A DNA stretch of 9,548 bases from Clostridia bacterium. GTDB lineage: Bacteria; Bacillota; Clostridia; Peptostreptococcales; Anaerovoracaceae. Numbering within the stretch: position 1 is the stretch's first letter; the number at the start of each line of letters is the position of its first letter. The DNA lies in the NCBI GenBank assembly GCA_900766045.1, contig CAAFTW010000045.1, positions 1-9,548 of the forward strand. Reading direction: 5' to 3'. The notes beneath the pieces were generated by a model that saw only the letters and a list, made by a program, of their open reading frames with translations, had not been told where the DNA came from and ran no database searches. The position numbers and the translations under genes are program-made. Of this stretch, positions 1 to 6,385 are shown piece after piece.

Positions 1-47
1 CGAGGATACTTGGTGGGAGACCGCCTGGGAAAGTAGGACGCCGCCGG
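1..47 (+). rRNA. rrf: 5S ribosomal RNA, 3' end (partial)
   Basis: The first 47 bases match the conserved 3' part of bacterial 5S rRNA: a helix IV/loop E type stretch, then the signature GGGAAAGTAGGACGCCGCC near the 3' end, which would pair with the 5' end of the molecule lying outside the window. The exact mature end (about 47-48) is inferred. An intrinsic terminator follows directly, so this is the end of an rRNA operon transcribed on the + strand and unrelated in function to the genes that follow. Confidence 0.85.
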
Positions 48-56
48 TTTCAGGAA

Positions 57-86
57 GCCGCTGACCAGTTGGTCGGCGGCTTTTGT
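57..86 (+). terminator. Intrinsic terminator of the rRNA operon
   Basis: A 10-bp GC-rich stem (57-66 with 71-80, one G-U pair) closes a four-base AGTT loop and is followed by TTTT at 81-84. The position, ten bases after the 5S end, fits a terminator for the rRNA operon. Confidence 0.88.
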
Positions 87-230
87 GTTATATAACATTT
101 TACTCTCTGTATAATCTTCGTTTTGGCGCTTTCTATTTTTTTAGTGGAAATGATCGGGAACTGCTTTTTGTAGTTCTATATTGTTGTTCTTTGTTATTTA
201 TGTCGGGGCGGTATCCTGCCCCTGGAATCT
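87..230. other. Intergenic region between the rRNA operon and the tmk promoter
   Basis: No gene is supportable here. Visible features are minor. A 12-bp perfect palindrome (TGTTATATAACA, 86-97) lies just after the terminator. A TATAAT at 110-115 has no good -35 partner. A 7-bp hairpin at 158-176 has a five-T loop. A GGGGC/GCCCC hairpin lies at 205-222, extended by two pairs around a bulged T. The stretch is T-rich. None of these can be given a function from the sequence. Confidence 0.5.
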
Positions 231-259
231 TTGTCAGGGTTGTCAGGATATGATATAAT
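231..259 (+). promoter_or_regulatory. Sigma-A promoter with extended -10, upstream of tmk
   Basis: TTGTCA (231-236) is separated by 17 bases from TATAAT (254-259). TG at 251-252 gives an extended -10. Transcription would start near 266, leaving a leader of about 235 nt before the chosen tmk start. It is the best-scoring promoter by eye between the rRNA terminator and tmk, and probably starts the tmk-holB-ricT-yabB transcript. Confidence 0.7.
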
Positions 260-298
260 ATCTCAGCGGTATTTATCTGGAAAGATATGTAAAGTTAA

Positions 299-326
299 GT
301 TCAAGTGAACGGGTACTTGATCAAGT
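299..326. repeat. Two adjacent palindromes in the tmk leader
   Basis: GTTCA-AG-TGAAC (299-310) and the perfect 12-bp palindrome ACTTGATCAAGT (315-326) sit four bases apart in the untranslated region between the promoter and tmk. They share the submotif TCAAGT (301-306 and 321-326). The arrangement resembles an operator or a small RNA hairpin pair; no regulator is identified. Confidence 0.4.
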
Positions 327-500
327 TTATGACTGGTCGTATACAGTGTATGCCGGATTGGGATTCTGGCTGAAAGGGCAGGTTTACAGGATGACTTTTT
401 TTAAGGTGATATTGTGTTTTGTTGTCTGTTTTCCGTTTGCTGCGCTGATTCGATATCTTGTCGGGCTGATTTCCCGGTATATGAAATAGAGGATAATTTT

Positions 501-1115
501 TTGAGTGGTATGTTTATTACTTTTGAAGGAATTGACGGATCTGGAAAGTCTACGCAGATTTCACTTTTAAAGGATTTTCTTGAGGAAAAGGGTCAGCGTG
601 TGCTTGTGACTCGTGAACCTGGTGGTACGCCTGCAGGTGAAAAGATTCGAAACATTCTGCTCGACAAGGGCAATGTGATTTCTGACAGAACGGAAATGTT
701 CCTTTATGCGGCATCCCGTGCGCAGCTGGTTCAGGCTGTGATCCGGCCTGCGCTTGATGATGGGACGACGGTAATATGTGACCGTTTTCTGGATTCCAGC
801 ATCGCTTATCAGGCTTTTGGAAGGGAGCTGGGAAGTATGGTTGGAGAGGTTAACGGGCCGGCGGTGAATGGATGCCTGCCAGATCTGACCTTTCTTCTCG
901 ATGTACCGGTGGGCACGGGCAGAAAGCGCGTGGAAGCTCAGGCAGAGCCGGACCGTCTGGAGGCTGAAAAGGATGCTTTTTTTCAGCGTGTTCGGGAAGG
1001 ATATCTGAAGATTGCTGATCAGGAATCGGACCGGGTGAAAGTTTTAGACGGCAGCCGGGGGGTTCAGGAGATTCAGACGGAAATACAGGATATTGTTAAG
1101 AAAAGATGGAAATAA
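501..1115 (+). CDS. tmk: Thymidylate kinase
   Basis: Cytoplasmic dTMP kinase (EC 2.7.4.9), phosphorylating dTMP to dTDP with ATP on the way to dTTP. With the TTG start at 501 the product has 204 residues, normal for the family. The P-loop is GIDGSGKS at residues 10-17, a TREPGGTP substrate-binding segment lies at 37-44, and the DR motif with a SSIAYQ segment is at 94-104. The LID region holds an Arg/Glu-rich EPDRLEAE. TTG 501 is preferred because AGAGGA (488-493) lies seven bases upstream. ATG 510 has the same signal at 16 bases, and a start at 414 would add 29 residues resembling nothing in the family. It leads a probable operon with holB, ricT and the methyltransferase gene, the neighbourhood seen in other firmicutes. 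Confidence 0.95.
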   Translation: MSGMFITFEGIDGSGKSTQISLLKDFLEEKGQRVLVTREPGGTPAGEKIRNILLDKGNVISDRTEMFLYAASRAQLVQAVIRPALDDGTTVICDRFLDSSIAYQAFGRELGSMVGEVNGPAVNGCLPDLTFLLDVPVGTGRKRVEAQAEPDRLEAEKDAFFQRVREGYLKIADQESDRVKVLDGSRGVQEIQTEIQDIVKKRWK

Positions 1116-1212
1116 CAGGCTGAGCTGTTTGTGATCGGGAGATCGGGGGGGAGACCGGTCTTGGACAGATGGCAGGGCAGTTTCCTGGAGGAAAGAAGCA
1201 GAAACAGCGGAT

Positions 1213-2070
1213 ATGGGTTTATCGGAGTACAGAAAATACGGAAATGCGGCGGAACATCTTCAGAGTGCGATTCTGCATCATATGGTTTCTCACGCCTATC
1301 TGATTGAGGGGGACCATACGATGGACAAGATGGGGTTTGCGCTTGCCCTTGCACAGGCTGCTCTTTGTCCTGAAAAGAGGGGCGAAGGCTGCGGGCAGTG
1401 TCTGACCTGCAGGCGTATTGAACATGGTTCTTATGAGGATCTGTACGTCGTTGAACCGACGTCGGCGTCCGGGAATAAGAGCAAGGTGCTTTCTGTGCGT
1501 GATGCCCAGATTGAGGAGCTGCAGAATCAGCTGAAGACCAGGCCGTCAGAGGGAGAGCGGAATATCGCCGTGATTTCCGGCGCGGACAGCATGACCATGC
1601 GCGCGCAGACGCGTCTTCTGAAAACGCTGGAGGAACCGTATCCGGGGACAATCATTATGCTCTTGTCGGAAAATACGGAGTTTCTGCTGCCGACGATTCA
1701 GTCCAGGTGCGTAAAGGTCCGTCTGATTGCAGATCCGGACCTGCAGGAAGAGAATAGGACTGCAGCATCGGAACTGGTTGAGATGATCAGAGAAGAAAAG
1801 TATTTTTTCGATATTAAGGAACGGCTTGATCAGGAGGTGCATTCCAGAACGGATGCATATACACTGCTGGATGGGCTGGAACGTGTGATGGAGCAGTTTA
1901 TCCGCCGCGGATGTGATTTTATGTCGGTCCGTCAGCTGGCAGAGGCTGTATCTGCCATCGAGAAGACCCGGCGGGCGGTTCAGAGAAATGCTTCATATAA
2001 GTATGCGGTAAGGCATCTTGTGATTCAGATGGAGCGGATCGTCAGGCCGTCAGGAAGAATGGGAGATTAA
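1213..2070 (+). CDS. holB: DNA polymerase III, delta' subunit (clamp-loader component)
   Basis: Probable delta' subunit of the clamp loader, the AAA+ complex that puts the sliding clamp on DNA. The 285-residue product opens with a typical AEHLQSAI..VSHAYLIEG segment. Its P-loop position (about 31-41) lacks GKT, as expected for the non-ATPase delta' subunit. A four-cysteine zinc module is at Cys52, 60, 63 and 66. The RLLKTLEEP segment is at 134-142 and the SRC sensor motif at 164-166. The C-terminal third is less conserved, as usual. ATG 1213 gives a good family N-terminus, but the nearest strong ribosome binding site (GGAGG, 1187-1191) is 21 bases upstream, so initiation may be weak. It lies 97 bases after tmk and 7 bases before ricT. 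Confidence 0.9.
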   Translation: MGLSEYRKYGNAAEHLQSAILHHMVSHAYLIEGDHTMDKMGFALALAQAALCPEKRGEGCGQCLTCRRIEHGSYEDLYVVEPTSASGNKSKVLSVRDAQIEELQNQLKTRPSEGERNIAVISGADSMTMRAQTRLLKTLEEPYPGTIIMLLSENTEFLLPTIQSRCVKVRLIADPDLQEENRTAASELVEMIREEKYFFDIKERLDQEVHSRTDAYTLLDGLERVMEQFIRRGCDFMSVRQLAEAVSAIEKTRRAVQRNASYKYAVRHLVIQMERIVRPSGRMGD

Positions 2071-2077
2071 CATATAT

Positions 2078-3511
2078 ATGGATGAAACAATGGTAAAGGT
2101 TACCGGGGTCAAGTTCAAGAAGAATGGAAAAATGTATTATTTTGATCCCGGCGAGCTGCAGCTGCAGCAGGGAGATGGAGTTATCGTCGAGACGGCGCGT
2201 GGAATGGAGTTTGCGCGGGTTACAATGGGCTCAGCGGAAATTCAGGAATCGGATATTACGCATCCACTGAAGAAGGTTGTGCGTATAGCCGATGAGGCGG
2301 ATATTCAGCGCCATGAGGAGAATGAGGGAAAGAAAGGGCATGCCATGGAGGTGTGCCGGGAGAAGATCCAGAAGCACCATCTGGACATGAAGCTCATCGA
2401 TGTAGAATTTACATTTGATAATAACAAGATTATTTTCTATTTTACTGCAGACGGAAGAGTGGATTTCCGCGATCTGGTTAAGGATCTCGCCAGTATCTTC
2501 AAGATGCGTATTGAGCTGCGTCAGGTCGGTGTGCGTGATGAGGCGAAGATGCTAGGAGGAATCGGCTGCTGCGGGCGAGAGCTCTGCTGCGCTTCCTGGC
2601 TGTCCGATTTCCAGCCGTTCTCCATCAAGATGACGAAAACGCAGAATCTGTCCCTGAATCCGACGAAGATCAGCGGTGTCTGCGGACGTCTGATGTGCTG
2701 TCTGAAGTATGAGAACAGCACCTATCAGGAGCTTCGGAAAGGCATGCCGGAAGTAAATGAAAGAGTCCGGGTCGGTGATGAAATCGGAAAGGTTATAGAA
2801 ACCAATATCCTGCGCGGAACGGTCAAGGTCCGCATGTTTACCGGCGAGAAAGACGACAATGGCCGTGAGAAGATGAATTCCGAGATCCTGACCTTTGAGA
2901 AGGATGAGCTGGAGCGCCTGGGGAAGAAGGGGAATGCCGGGAAACCGGGAAGTACTGACCAGAATCCGCCAATGAAGTGCCCGTGCCAGGGAAAGTGTCA
3001 CCGCATGGCGGAGGGCGCAGAAGCTTCGGATGAGGAAGGCACACAGGAGAAGACAAAAACTGACGCGCAAGAGGCCGAAAGCGCTGAAAATGCGCCGGAA
3101 AAACCTTCAAAAGAAGAACACGAACACCGCAGAAAACACGGCTCCTCTTCGGAAAAGAACAGAGACAGCCGCGATTTCCGCAGAAACCGGGAAAAAAATA
3201 AAGAACGGGGCGGGGAGTCCGGTTCCGGAAAAGGAAACGGAAAGAGGAAATCCCGCCAGAATTCCGGAAAGAAACGCAATTCCCAGAACGGCGGAAACAA
3301 AAAGAAGGAACATAAAAAGACAGAAGTGGTTTTCCAGAGCTTTTCTTTTGACGAAAAAGAAGGAAAACAGAAGCCTGAAAACGGCCTGAAGCATGGAGAG
3401 CACAGCCGCATAGAATCTAGAAACGGTGGAAACGGCAGAAACAGCGAAACGGAAACTGCCGGAGCATCCTCTGAGAAGGGCACATCTTCTGATTCCGGTG
3501 AACAGTCATGA
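2078..3511 (+). CDS. ricT: PSP1-domain protein RicT (YaaT-like) with long basic tail
   Basis: Homologue of Bacillus RicT (YaaT), a part of the RicA-RicF-RicT complex that carries Fe-S clusters and directs RNase Y mRNA processing; the role in this organism is inferred. Residues 1 to about 285 are the conserved part. They include GVKFKKNGKMYYFDPG at 10-25, the PSP1 domain, and the cysteine motifs GCCGRELCC (Cys164, 165, 170, 171) and CGRLMCC (Cys202, 207, 208). Residues 290-477 form an unusual tail: a CPCQGKC cluster (Cys301, 303, 307), then about 165 residues rich in Lys, Arg, Glu, Asn, Gly and Ser, probably disordered. The Bacillus protein is about 275 residues, so the tail is an addition of about 190. 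GGGAG at 2061-2065 lies 12 bases before ATG 2078. The stop overlaps the next start by four bases. Confidence 0.9.
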   Translation: MDETMVKVTGVKFKKNGKMYYFDPGELQLQQGDGVIVETARGMEFARVTMGSAEIQESDITHPLKKVVRIADEADIQRHEENEGKKGHAMEVCREKIQKHHLDMKLIDVEFTFDNNKIIFYFTADGRVDFRDLVKDLASIFKMRIELRQVGVRDEAKMLGGIGCCGRELCCASWLSDFQPFSIKMTKTQNLSLNPTKISGVCGRLMCCLKYENSTYQELRKGMPEVNERVRVGDEIGKVIETNILRGTVKVRMFTGEKDDNGREKMNSEILTFEKDELERLGKKGNAGKPGSTDQNPPMKCPCQGKCHRMAEGAEASDEEGTQEKTKTDAQEAESAENAPEKPSKEEHEHRRKHGSSSEKNRDSRDFRRNREKNKERGGESGSGKGNGKRKSRQNSGKKRNSQNGGNKKKEHKKTEVVFQSFSFDEKEGKQKPENGLKHGEHSRIESRNGGNGRNSETETAGASSEKGTSSDSGEQS

Positions 3512-4326
3512 CACGAAGAGTCGATGAAACCGGATTCGGAGATCTGAAGATTATCCAGGATTCGGAAGCTTTCTGCTACGGAGTAGATGCCGTTCTTCTG
3601 GCTGGATTCACTGCAGACGTTCTGAAAAGAAACCGGAGAAAACCGGAAAGACTCATGGACCTGGGGACTGGAAACGGGATTGTTCCACTGATTCTTTCGC
3701 ATAAAACAGAGATTCCTATGCTTCATGGCATAGAATTTCAGGAGAATAATGTCCGGCTTGCGGAAGAGACGGTGCAGCTTAACGGAATGCATGAAAGAAT
3801 GCAGATCTGGCAGGCAGATGTCTCCGATGTTCTGGCTGAAATGAAGAATCCGGATGAAGAGGCAGAGCAGGCGGTATGGAAGAAGTTCAGAAGAACTTTT
3901 GATGTGGTAACATCCAATCCGCCTTACACCCGCAGAATGAGCGGCGCAGTCAGCAAAGCGTCTGCAAAGGCGCTGGCAAGACATGAAACGACGGCGGATC
4001 TTTCCATGTTCATTGAACTTTCTGCGCTGCTTCTGAAAGAGAAAGGCGACCTGTTCATGGTTCACCGTCCCCAGCGCCTGGTGGATATCCTTACAGAGGG
4101 AAGAAGGTTTCATCTGGAGGCAAAAGACCTGCAGATGGTAAGCGGTCATGAAGGGGAAAAACCGAATATCGTTCTGGTTCATATGGTGAAAGGCGGAGGC
4201 GTTGAACTGAATGTTCTCCCCTGCCTGGCCGTCCGGGATGATGCGGGAAATTATACGAGGCAGATGAGAAAAATTTACGAACGTGAATTTCCGGAGTTGG
4301 ATGAAAGCGGAAATTCCAACGCTTGA
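3508..4326 (+). CDS. yabB: tRNA1(Val) (adenine37-N6)-methyltransferase-like protein (TrmN6/YabB)
   Basis: A class I S-adenosylmethionine-dependent N6-adenine methyltransferase of 272 residues. The N-terminal FCYGVDAVLLA segment (22-32) is typical of the TrmN6/YabB group. The SAM-binding motif DLGTGNG is at 51-57, an acidic residue ends the next strand (GIEFQ, 74-78), and the catalytic NPPY is at 137-140. The expected substrate is A37 of tRNA-Val, by analogy with E. coli TrmN6; the substrate here is unproven. Its ATG overlaps the ricT stop (ATGA, 3508-3511), so translational coupling is likely. In Bacillus, yabB follows yaaT with yabA between, and yazA and rsmI come next; here none of these is present and a new promoter follows. 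Confidence 0.88.
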   Translation: MTRRVDETGFGDLKIIQDSEAFCYGVDAVLLAGFTADVLKRNRRKPERLMDLGTGNGIVPLILSHKTEIPMLHGIEFQENNVRLAEETVQLNGMHERMQIWQADVSDVLAEMKNPDEEAEQAVWKKFRRTFDVVTSNPPYTRRMSGAVSKASAKALARHETTADLSMFIELSALLLKEKGDLFMVHRPQRLVDILTEGRRFHLEAKDLQMVSGHEGEKPNIVLVHMVKGGGVELNVLPCLAVRDDAGNYTRQMRKIYEREFPELDESGNSNA

Positions 4327-4342
4327 GTGAAATTCCATATAC

Positions 4343-4371
4343 AATTGAATGCAATTGAATTTCTAATTGAA
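4343..4371 (+). repeat. Three phased AATTGAA repeats overlapping a promoter
   Basis: AATTGAA occurs at 4343-4349, 4353-4359 and 4365-4371, starting 10 and then 12 bases apart, so roughly on one face of the helix. The first two are longer identical copies (CAATTGAAT). The third runs into the -35 box. This is the layout expected of an operator, or of an activator site for cooperative binding; the binding protein is unknown. Confidence 0.5.
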
Positions 4372-4395
4372 ACGACAGATAAAAATTGGTATAAT
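4367..4395 (+). promoter_or_regulatory. Sigma-A promoter of the membrane protein-abrB-murA unit
   Basis: TTGAAA (4367-4372), a 17-base spacer and TATAAT (4390-4395) with TGG just upstream (extended -10) make a near-consensus promoter. The start would be near 4402, giving a leader of about 24 nt before the 4426 gene. No terminator is visible between the upstream methyltransferase gene and this promoter, so some read-through is possible. Confidence 0.85.
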
Positions 4396-4425
4396 ATCCC
4401 ATGCGTGTTTTGAGGGAGGTCTCTT

Positions 4426-4764
4426 ATGATTACGATTAATGTTAAAAGTGCGTTGGTTTATCTGGTGCTGATTGCACTGTTTGTGCTGCTCATTTACCTG
4501 ATCGTTCTTGTGAAAAATCTGGTCAAGACCGTTCACCATGTAAATGACATCACAGAGGATGCTTCCAAAATCACCGGGGTCGCCGCTGACCGTGCGACAG
4601 ACCTGAATGACATCATTACGGACATTCAGAAAGCCGCTTCAGACATTTCCAAGGCCGTAAAGGGCCATCAGGGACTTCTGGCAGCCGTGACCAATTTTGC
4701 AAAAGCGGCGGCGAATGCTGCACAGTATGTAAAAGATCGTAAAGAGGAACATAAAGATAAGTAA
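4426..4764 (+). CDS. Small single-pass membrane protein (DUF948/YtxG-like)
   Basis: A 112-residue protein with one strongly hydrophobic N-terminal segment (about residues 8-30). A long amphipathic, probably helical or coiled-coil cytoplasmic part follows, with regularly spaced Ile/Val/Ala and Asp/Thr, then a highly charged lysine-rich C-terminus. The pattern of an N-terminal anchor, then VHHVNDITEDASKITGVAADRA and repeated DI..DI..A, resembles the DUF948 (YtxG-type) family, of unknown molecular function. The GGGAGGT at 4414-4420 is a strong ribosome binding site five bases before ATG 4426. It is first in a unit with the abrB-like gene and murA, which hints at a cell-envelope link, but that is inference from position only. 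Confidence 0.75.
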   Translation: MITINVKSALVYLVLIALFVLLIYLIVLVKNLVKTVHHVNDITEDASKITGVAADRATDLNDIITDIQKAASDISKAVKGHQGLLAAVTNFAKAAANAAQYVKDRKEEHKDK

Positions 4765-4806
4765 AAGCGAACGGAGAGGTTCGTAACAGTTGAGGAGTAA
4801 AGTAGA

Positions 4807-5049
4807 ATGAAAGCAACAGGAATCGTCAGGCCGGTAGATGCATTGGGCAGAGTGGTCATCCCAGTAGAACTCAGAAGGAATCTCGGAATTAAGACCAATG
4901 ATTCACTGGAAATATTCGTGGATGGGCAGTACATCATGCTAAAGAAATATGAGCCGACCTGCATTTTCTGCGGTGAAGTGAATAATATCCGTACAGTACA
5001 TGGAAAATGTGTATGTGAAAAATGTATTGAAGAACTGAAGCAGCTGTAA
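4807..5049 (+). CDS. abrB: AbrB/SpoVT-family transcription regulator with C-terminal zinc ribbon
   Basis: An 80-residue DNA-binding protein. Residues 1-48 are the swapped-hairpin AbrB domain (GIVRPVDALGRVVIPVELRR at 5-24). The arginines known as DNA contacts in Bacillus AbrB (8, 15, 23, 24) are kept, but position 9 is Pro instead of Lys. Residues 52-73 hold CIFC and CEKC, plus Cys68, and look like a small zinc-binding unit in place of the Bacillus C-terminal multimerisation domain. GAGGAG (4792-4797) gives a good ribosome binding site nine bases before ATG 4807. AbrB-type proteins are transition-state or sporulation regulators; the targets here are unknown. The gene lies 42 bases after the membrane-protein gene and 25 before murA, so it is probably co-transcribed with both. 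Confidence 0.9.
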   Translation: MKATGIVRPVDALGRVVIPVELRRNLGIKTNDSLEIFVDGQYIMLKKYEPTCIFCGEVNNIRTVHGKCVCEKCIEELKQL

Positions 5050-5074
5050 CGGATAATAAAGGTGGAGACGTAAA

Positions 5075-6340
5075 TTGGCTAAGTTTTTAGTACAGAAAAG
5101 TGATCCGCTGCATGGAGAAGTATACATCAGCGGTGCAAAAAACGCAGTTCTGCCGTTAATGGCAGCTGCAATTCTTCCGGAGGATGTCTGCACGATTTCA
5201 GACGTTCCGGAACTCAGAGATGTCCGGGTTATGAAGGAAATTTTGTCATCCCTCGGTCTCCGGTTAAACGAGAAAGATAAAAACGTCCTGGAAATCGATG
5301 CTTCCGGATTGAATAACTATATTGCAAATTATGAACTGGTCCGCAAGATGAGAGCATCTTTCCTGGTTATGGGTCCGCTTCTGGCCAGAACTGGAAAAGC
5401 AAGAGTACATCTGCCTGGCGGATGTACGATCGGAGCCCGTCCGATCGACCTTCATCTGAAGGGATTCAAGGCCCTTGGAGCGGAAGTGGTTCTGAAGGAT
5501 AATTATGTAGAGACTACGGCTCCTGCCGGCGGCCTGATCGGAAACAGCATCTATCTGGATTTCCCGAGCGTCGGAGCGACGGAAAATATCATGATGGCGG
5601 CCGTACTTGCCAAGGGCAGCACATATATCATCAATGCAGCAGAAGAGCCGGAAATTGTTGACCTGGCCAACTTCCTGAATAAGATGGGAGCCAGAGTCAA
5701 AGGCGCAGGAACCGATCAGATCAAGATCGAGGGAGTGGAGAAACTTCACGGTGCGTCACACACGGTTATTCCGGACCGTATTGAAGCAGGCACCTATATG
5801 CTTGCTGCGGCAATTACCCGAGGCGAAGTTCTGGTTCACAACGTTGTGCCGGATCATATCCGCCCGATCACGGCCAAGCTCAGAGAGTGCGGCGTGGACG
5901 TGGAAATCGGTGATGACGGCATGTTCGTTGCCGGAGATCGCAGAGAGCTGACTTCTACAGATATCAAGACCCTGCCTTATCCGGGATTCCCGACAGATAT
6001 TCAGTCCCCGTTCATGGCATTTCTGACCACCGTCAACGGCTCCAGCACTGTTATTGAGACCGTTTTTGAGAACCGTTTCATGCATGTGGCAGAACTGAAC
6101 CGTATGGGCGCGAATATCAAGATCGAAGGGAACCGTGCGAAAATCCAGGGTGCAAAGAAACTGGAAGGCGCACAGGTTATCGCAACCGATCTGCGCGCAG
6201 GCGCAGCACTGGCCATTGCAGGCCTGGTCGCAGAAGGAACAACAGAGATCTCCGAGATTTATCATATTGAAAGAGGATATGCACACTTTATCGAGAAGTT
6301 CAGAGGACTTGGCGCGAATATCCTGAAAATTGACGACTGA
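5075..6340 (+). CDS. murA: UDP-N-acetylglucosamine 1-carboxyvinyltransferase
   Basis: First committed enzyme of peptidoglycan synthesis (EC 2.5.1.7), moving enolpyruvate from PEP to UDP-GlcNAc in the cytoplasm; the target of fosfomycin. The 421 residues match the family length. Lys22-Asn23 sit in SGAKNAVLP. The catalytic cysteine is Cys117 in GGCTIGARP (E. coli Cys115), so the fosfomycin-sensitive form is expected. Also present are the GFPTDIQSP segment with the conserved Asp, the DLRAGAAL segment, and an ERGY motif near the C-terminus. Translation starts at TTG 5075, with GGTGGAG (5061-5067) seven bases upstream; the following AKFLVQ is a typical MurA N-terminus. Firmicutes often carry two MurA paralogues; which one this is cannot be decided here. 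Confidence 0.96.
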   Translation: MAKFLVQKSDPLHGEVYISGAKNAVLPLMAAAILPEDVCTISDVPELRDVRVMKEILSSLGLRLNEKDKNVLEIDASGLNNYIANYELVRKMRASFLVMGPLLARTGKARVHLPGGCTIGARPIDLHLKGFKALGAEVVLKDNYVETTAPAGGLIGNSIYLDFPSVGATENIMMAAVLAKGSTYIINAAEEPEIVDLANFLNKMGARVKGAGTDQIKIEGVEKLHGASHTVIPDRIEAGTYMLAAAITRGEVLVHNVVPDHIRPITAKLRECGVDVEIGDDGMFVAGDRRELTSTDIKTLPYPGFPTDIQSPFMAFLTTVNGSSTVIETVFENRFMHVAELNRMGANIKIEGNRAKIQGAKKLEGAQVIATDLRAGAALAIAGLVAEGTTEISEIYHIERGYAHFIEKFRGLGANILKIDD

Positions 6341-6352
6341 TATGGAAAAATT

Positions 6353-6385
6353 AATCAGGCTTTGGCGTAATGCTGAAGCCTGATT
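6353..6385 (+). terminator. Long hairpin after murA, without a T-run (possible terminator)
   Basis: Positions 6353-6366 pair with 6372-6385: ten Watson-Crick pairs (AATCAGGCTT/AAGCCTGATT), then four more including two wobbles, closing a five-base loop. On the + strand the following bases are CTGTGTC, not a T-run, so termination is uncertain. On the - strand the hairpin would be followed by a run of five T, which would suit a terminator in that direction, but no - strand gene is seen. Confidence 0.5.

Noticed and set aside
86..97. Perfect 12-bp palindrome TGTTATATAACA after the rRNA terminator
   Set aside because: AT-rich and isolated; such palindromes arise easily by chance and no gene start is near.
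414..500. Longer tmk from an ATG at 414
   Set aside because: The extra 29 residues (Cys-rich) match nothing in the family, and a well-placed ribosome binding site points to TTG 501.
1073..1651. A 192-codon - strand frame across the tmk-holB junction
   Set aside because: Overlaps two well-supported + strand genes and has no recognisable content.
3030..3389. A 119-codon + strand frame inside ricT
   Set aside because: Lys/Arg-rich shadow of the low-complexity ricT tail in another frame; no ribosome binding site.
4310..4337. Nine-base direct repeat GAAATTCCA at 4310-4318 and 4329-4337
   Set aside because: One copy lies inside the end of yabB, there are only two short copies, and no promoter element coincides; probably chance.
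2998..4344. A 448-codon open frame on the - strand opposite the ricT tail and yabB
   Set aside because: Its translation is a Ser/Phe/Pro-rich mirror of the purine-rich ricT tail, it resembles no family and has no ribosome binding site. The + strand genes are clearly recognisable.
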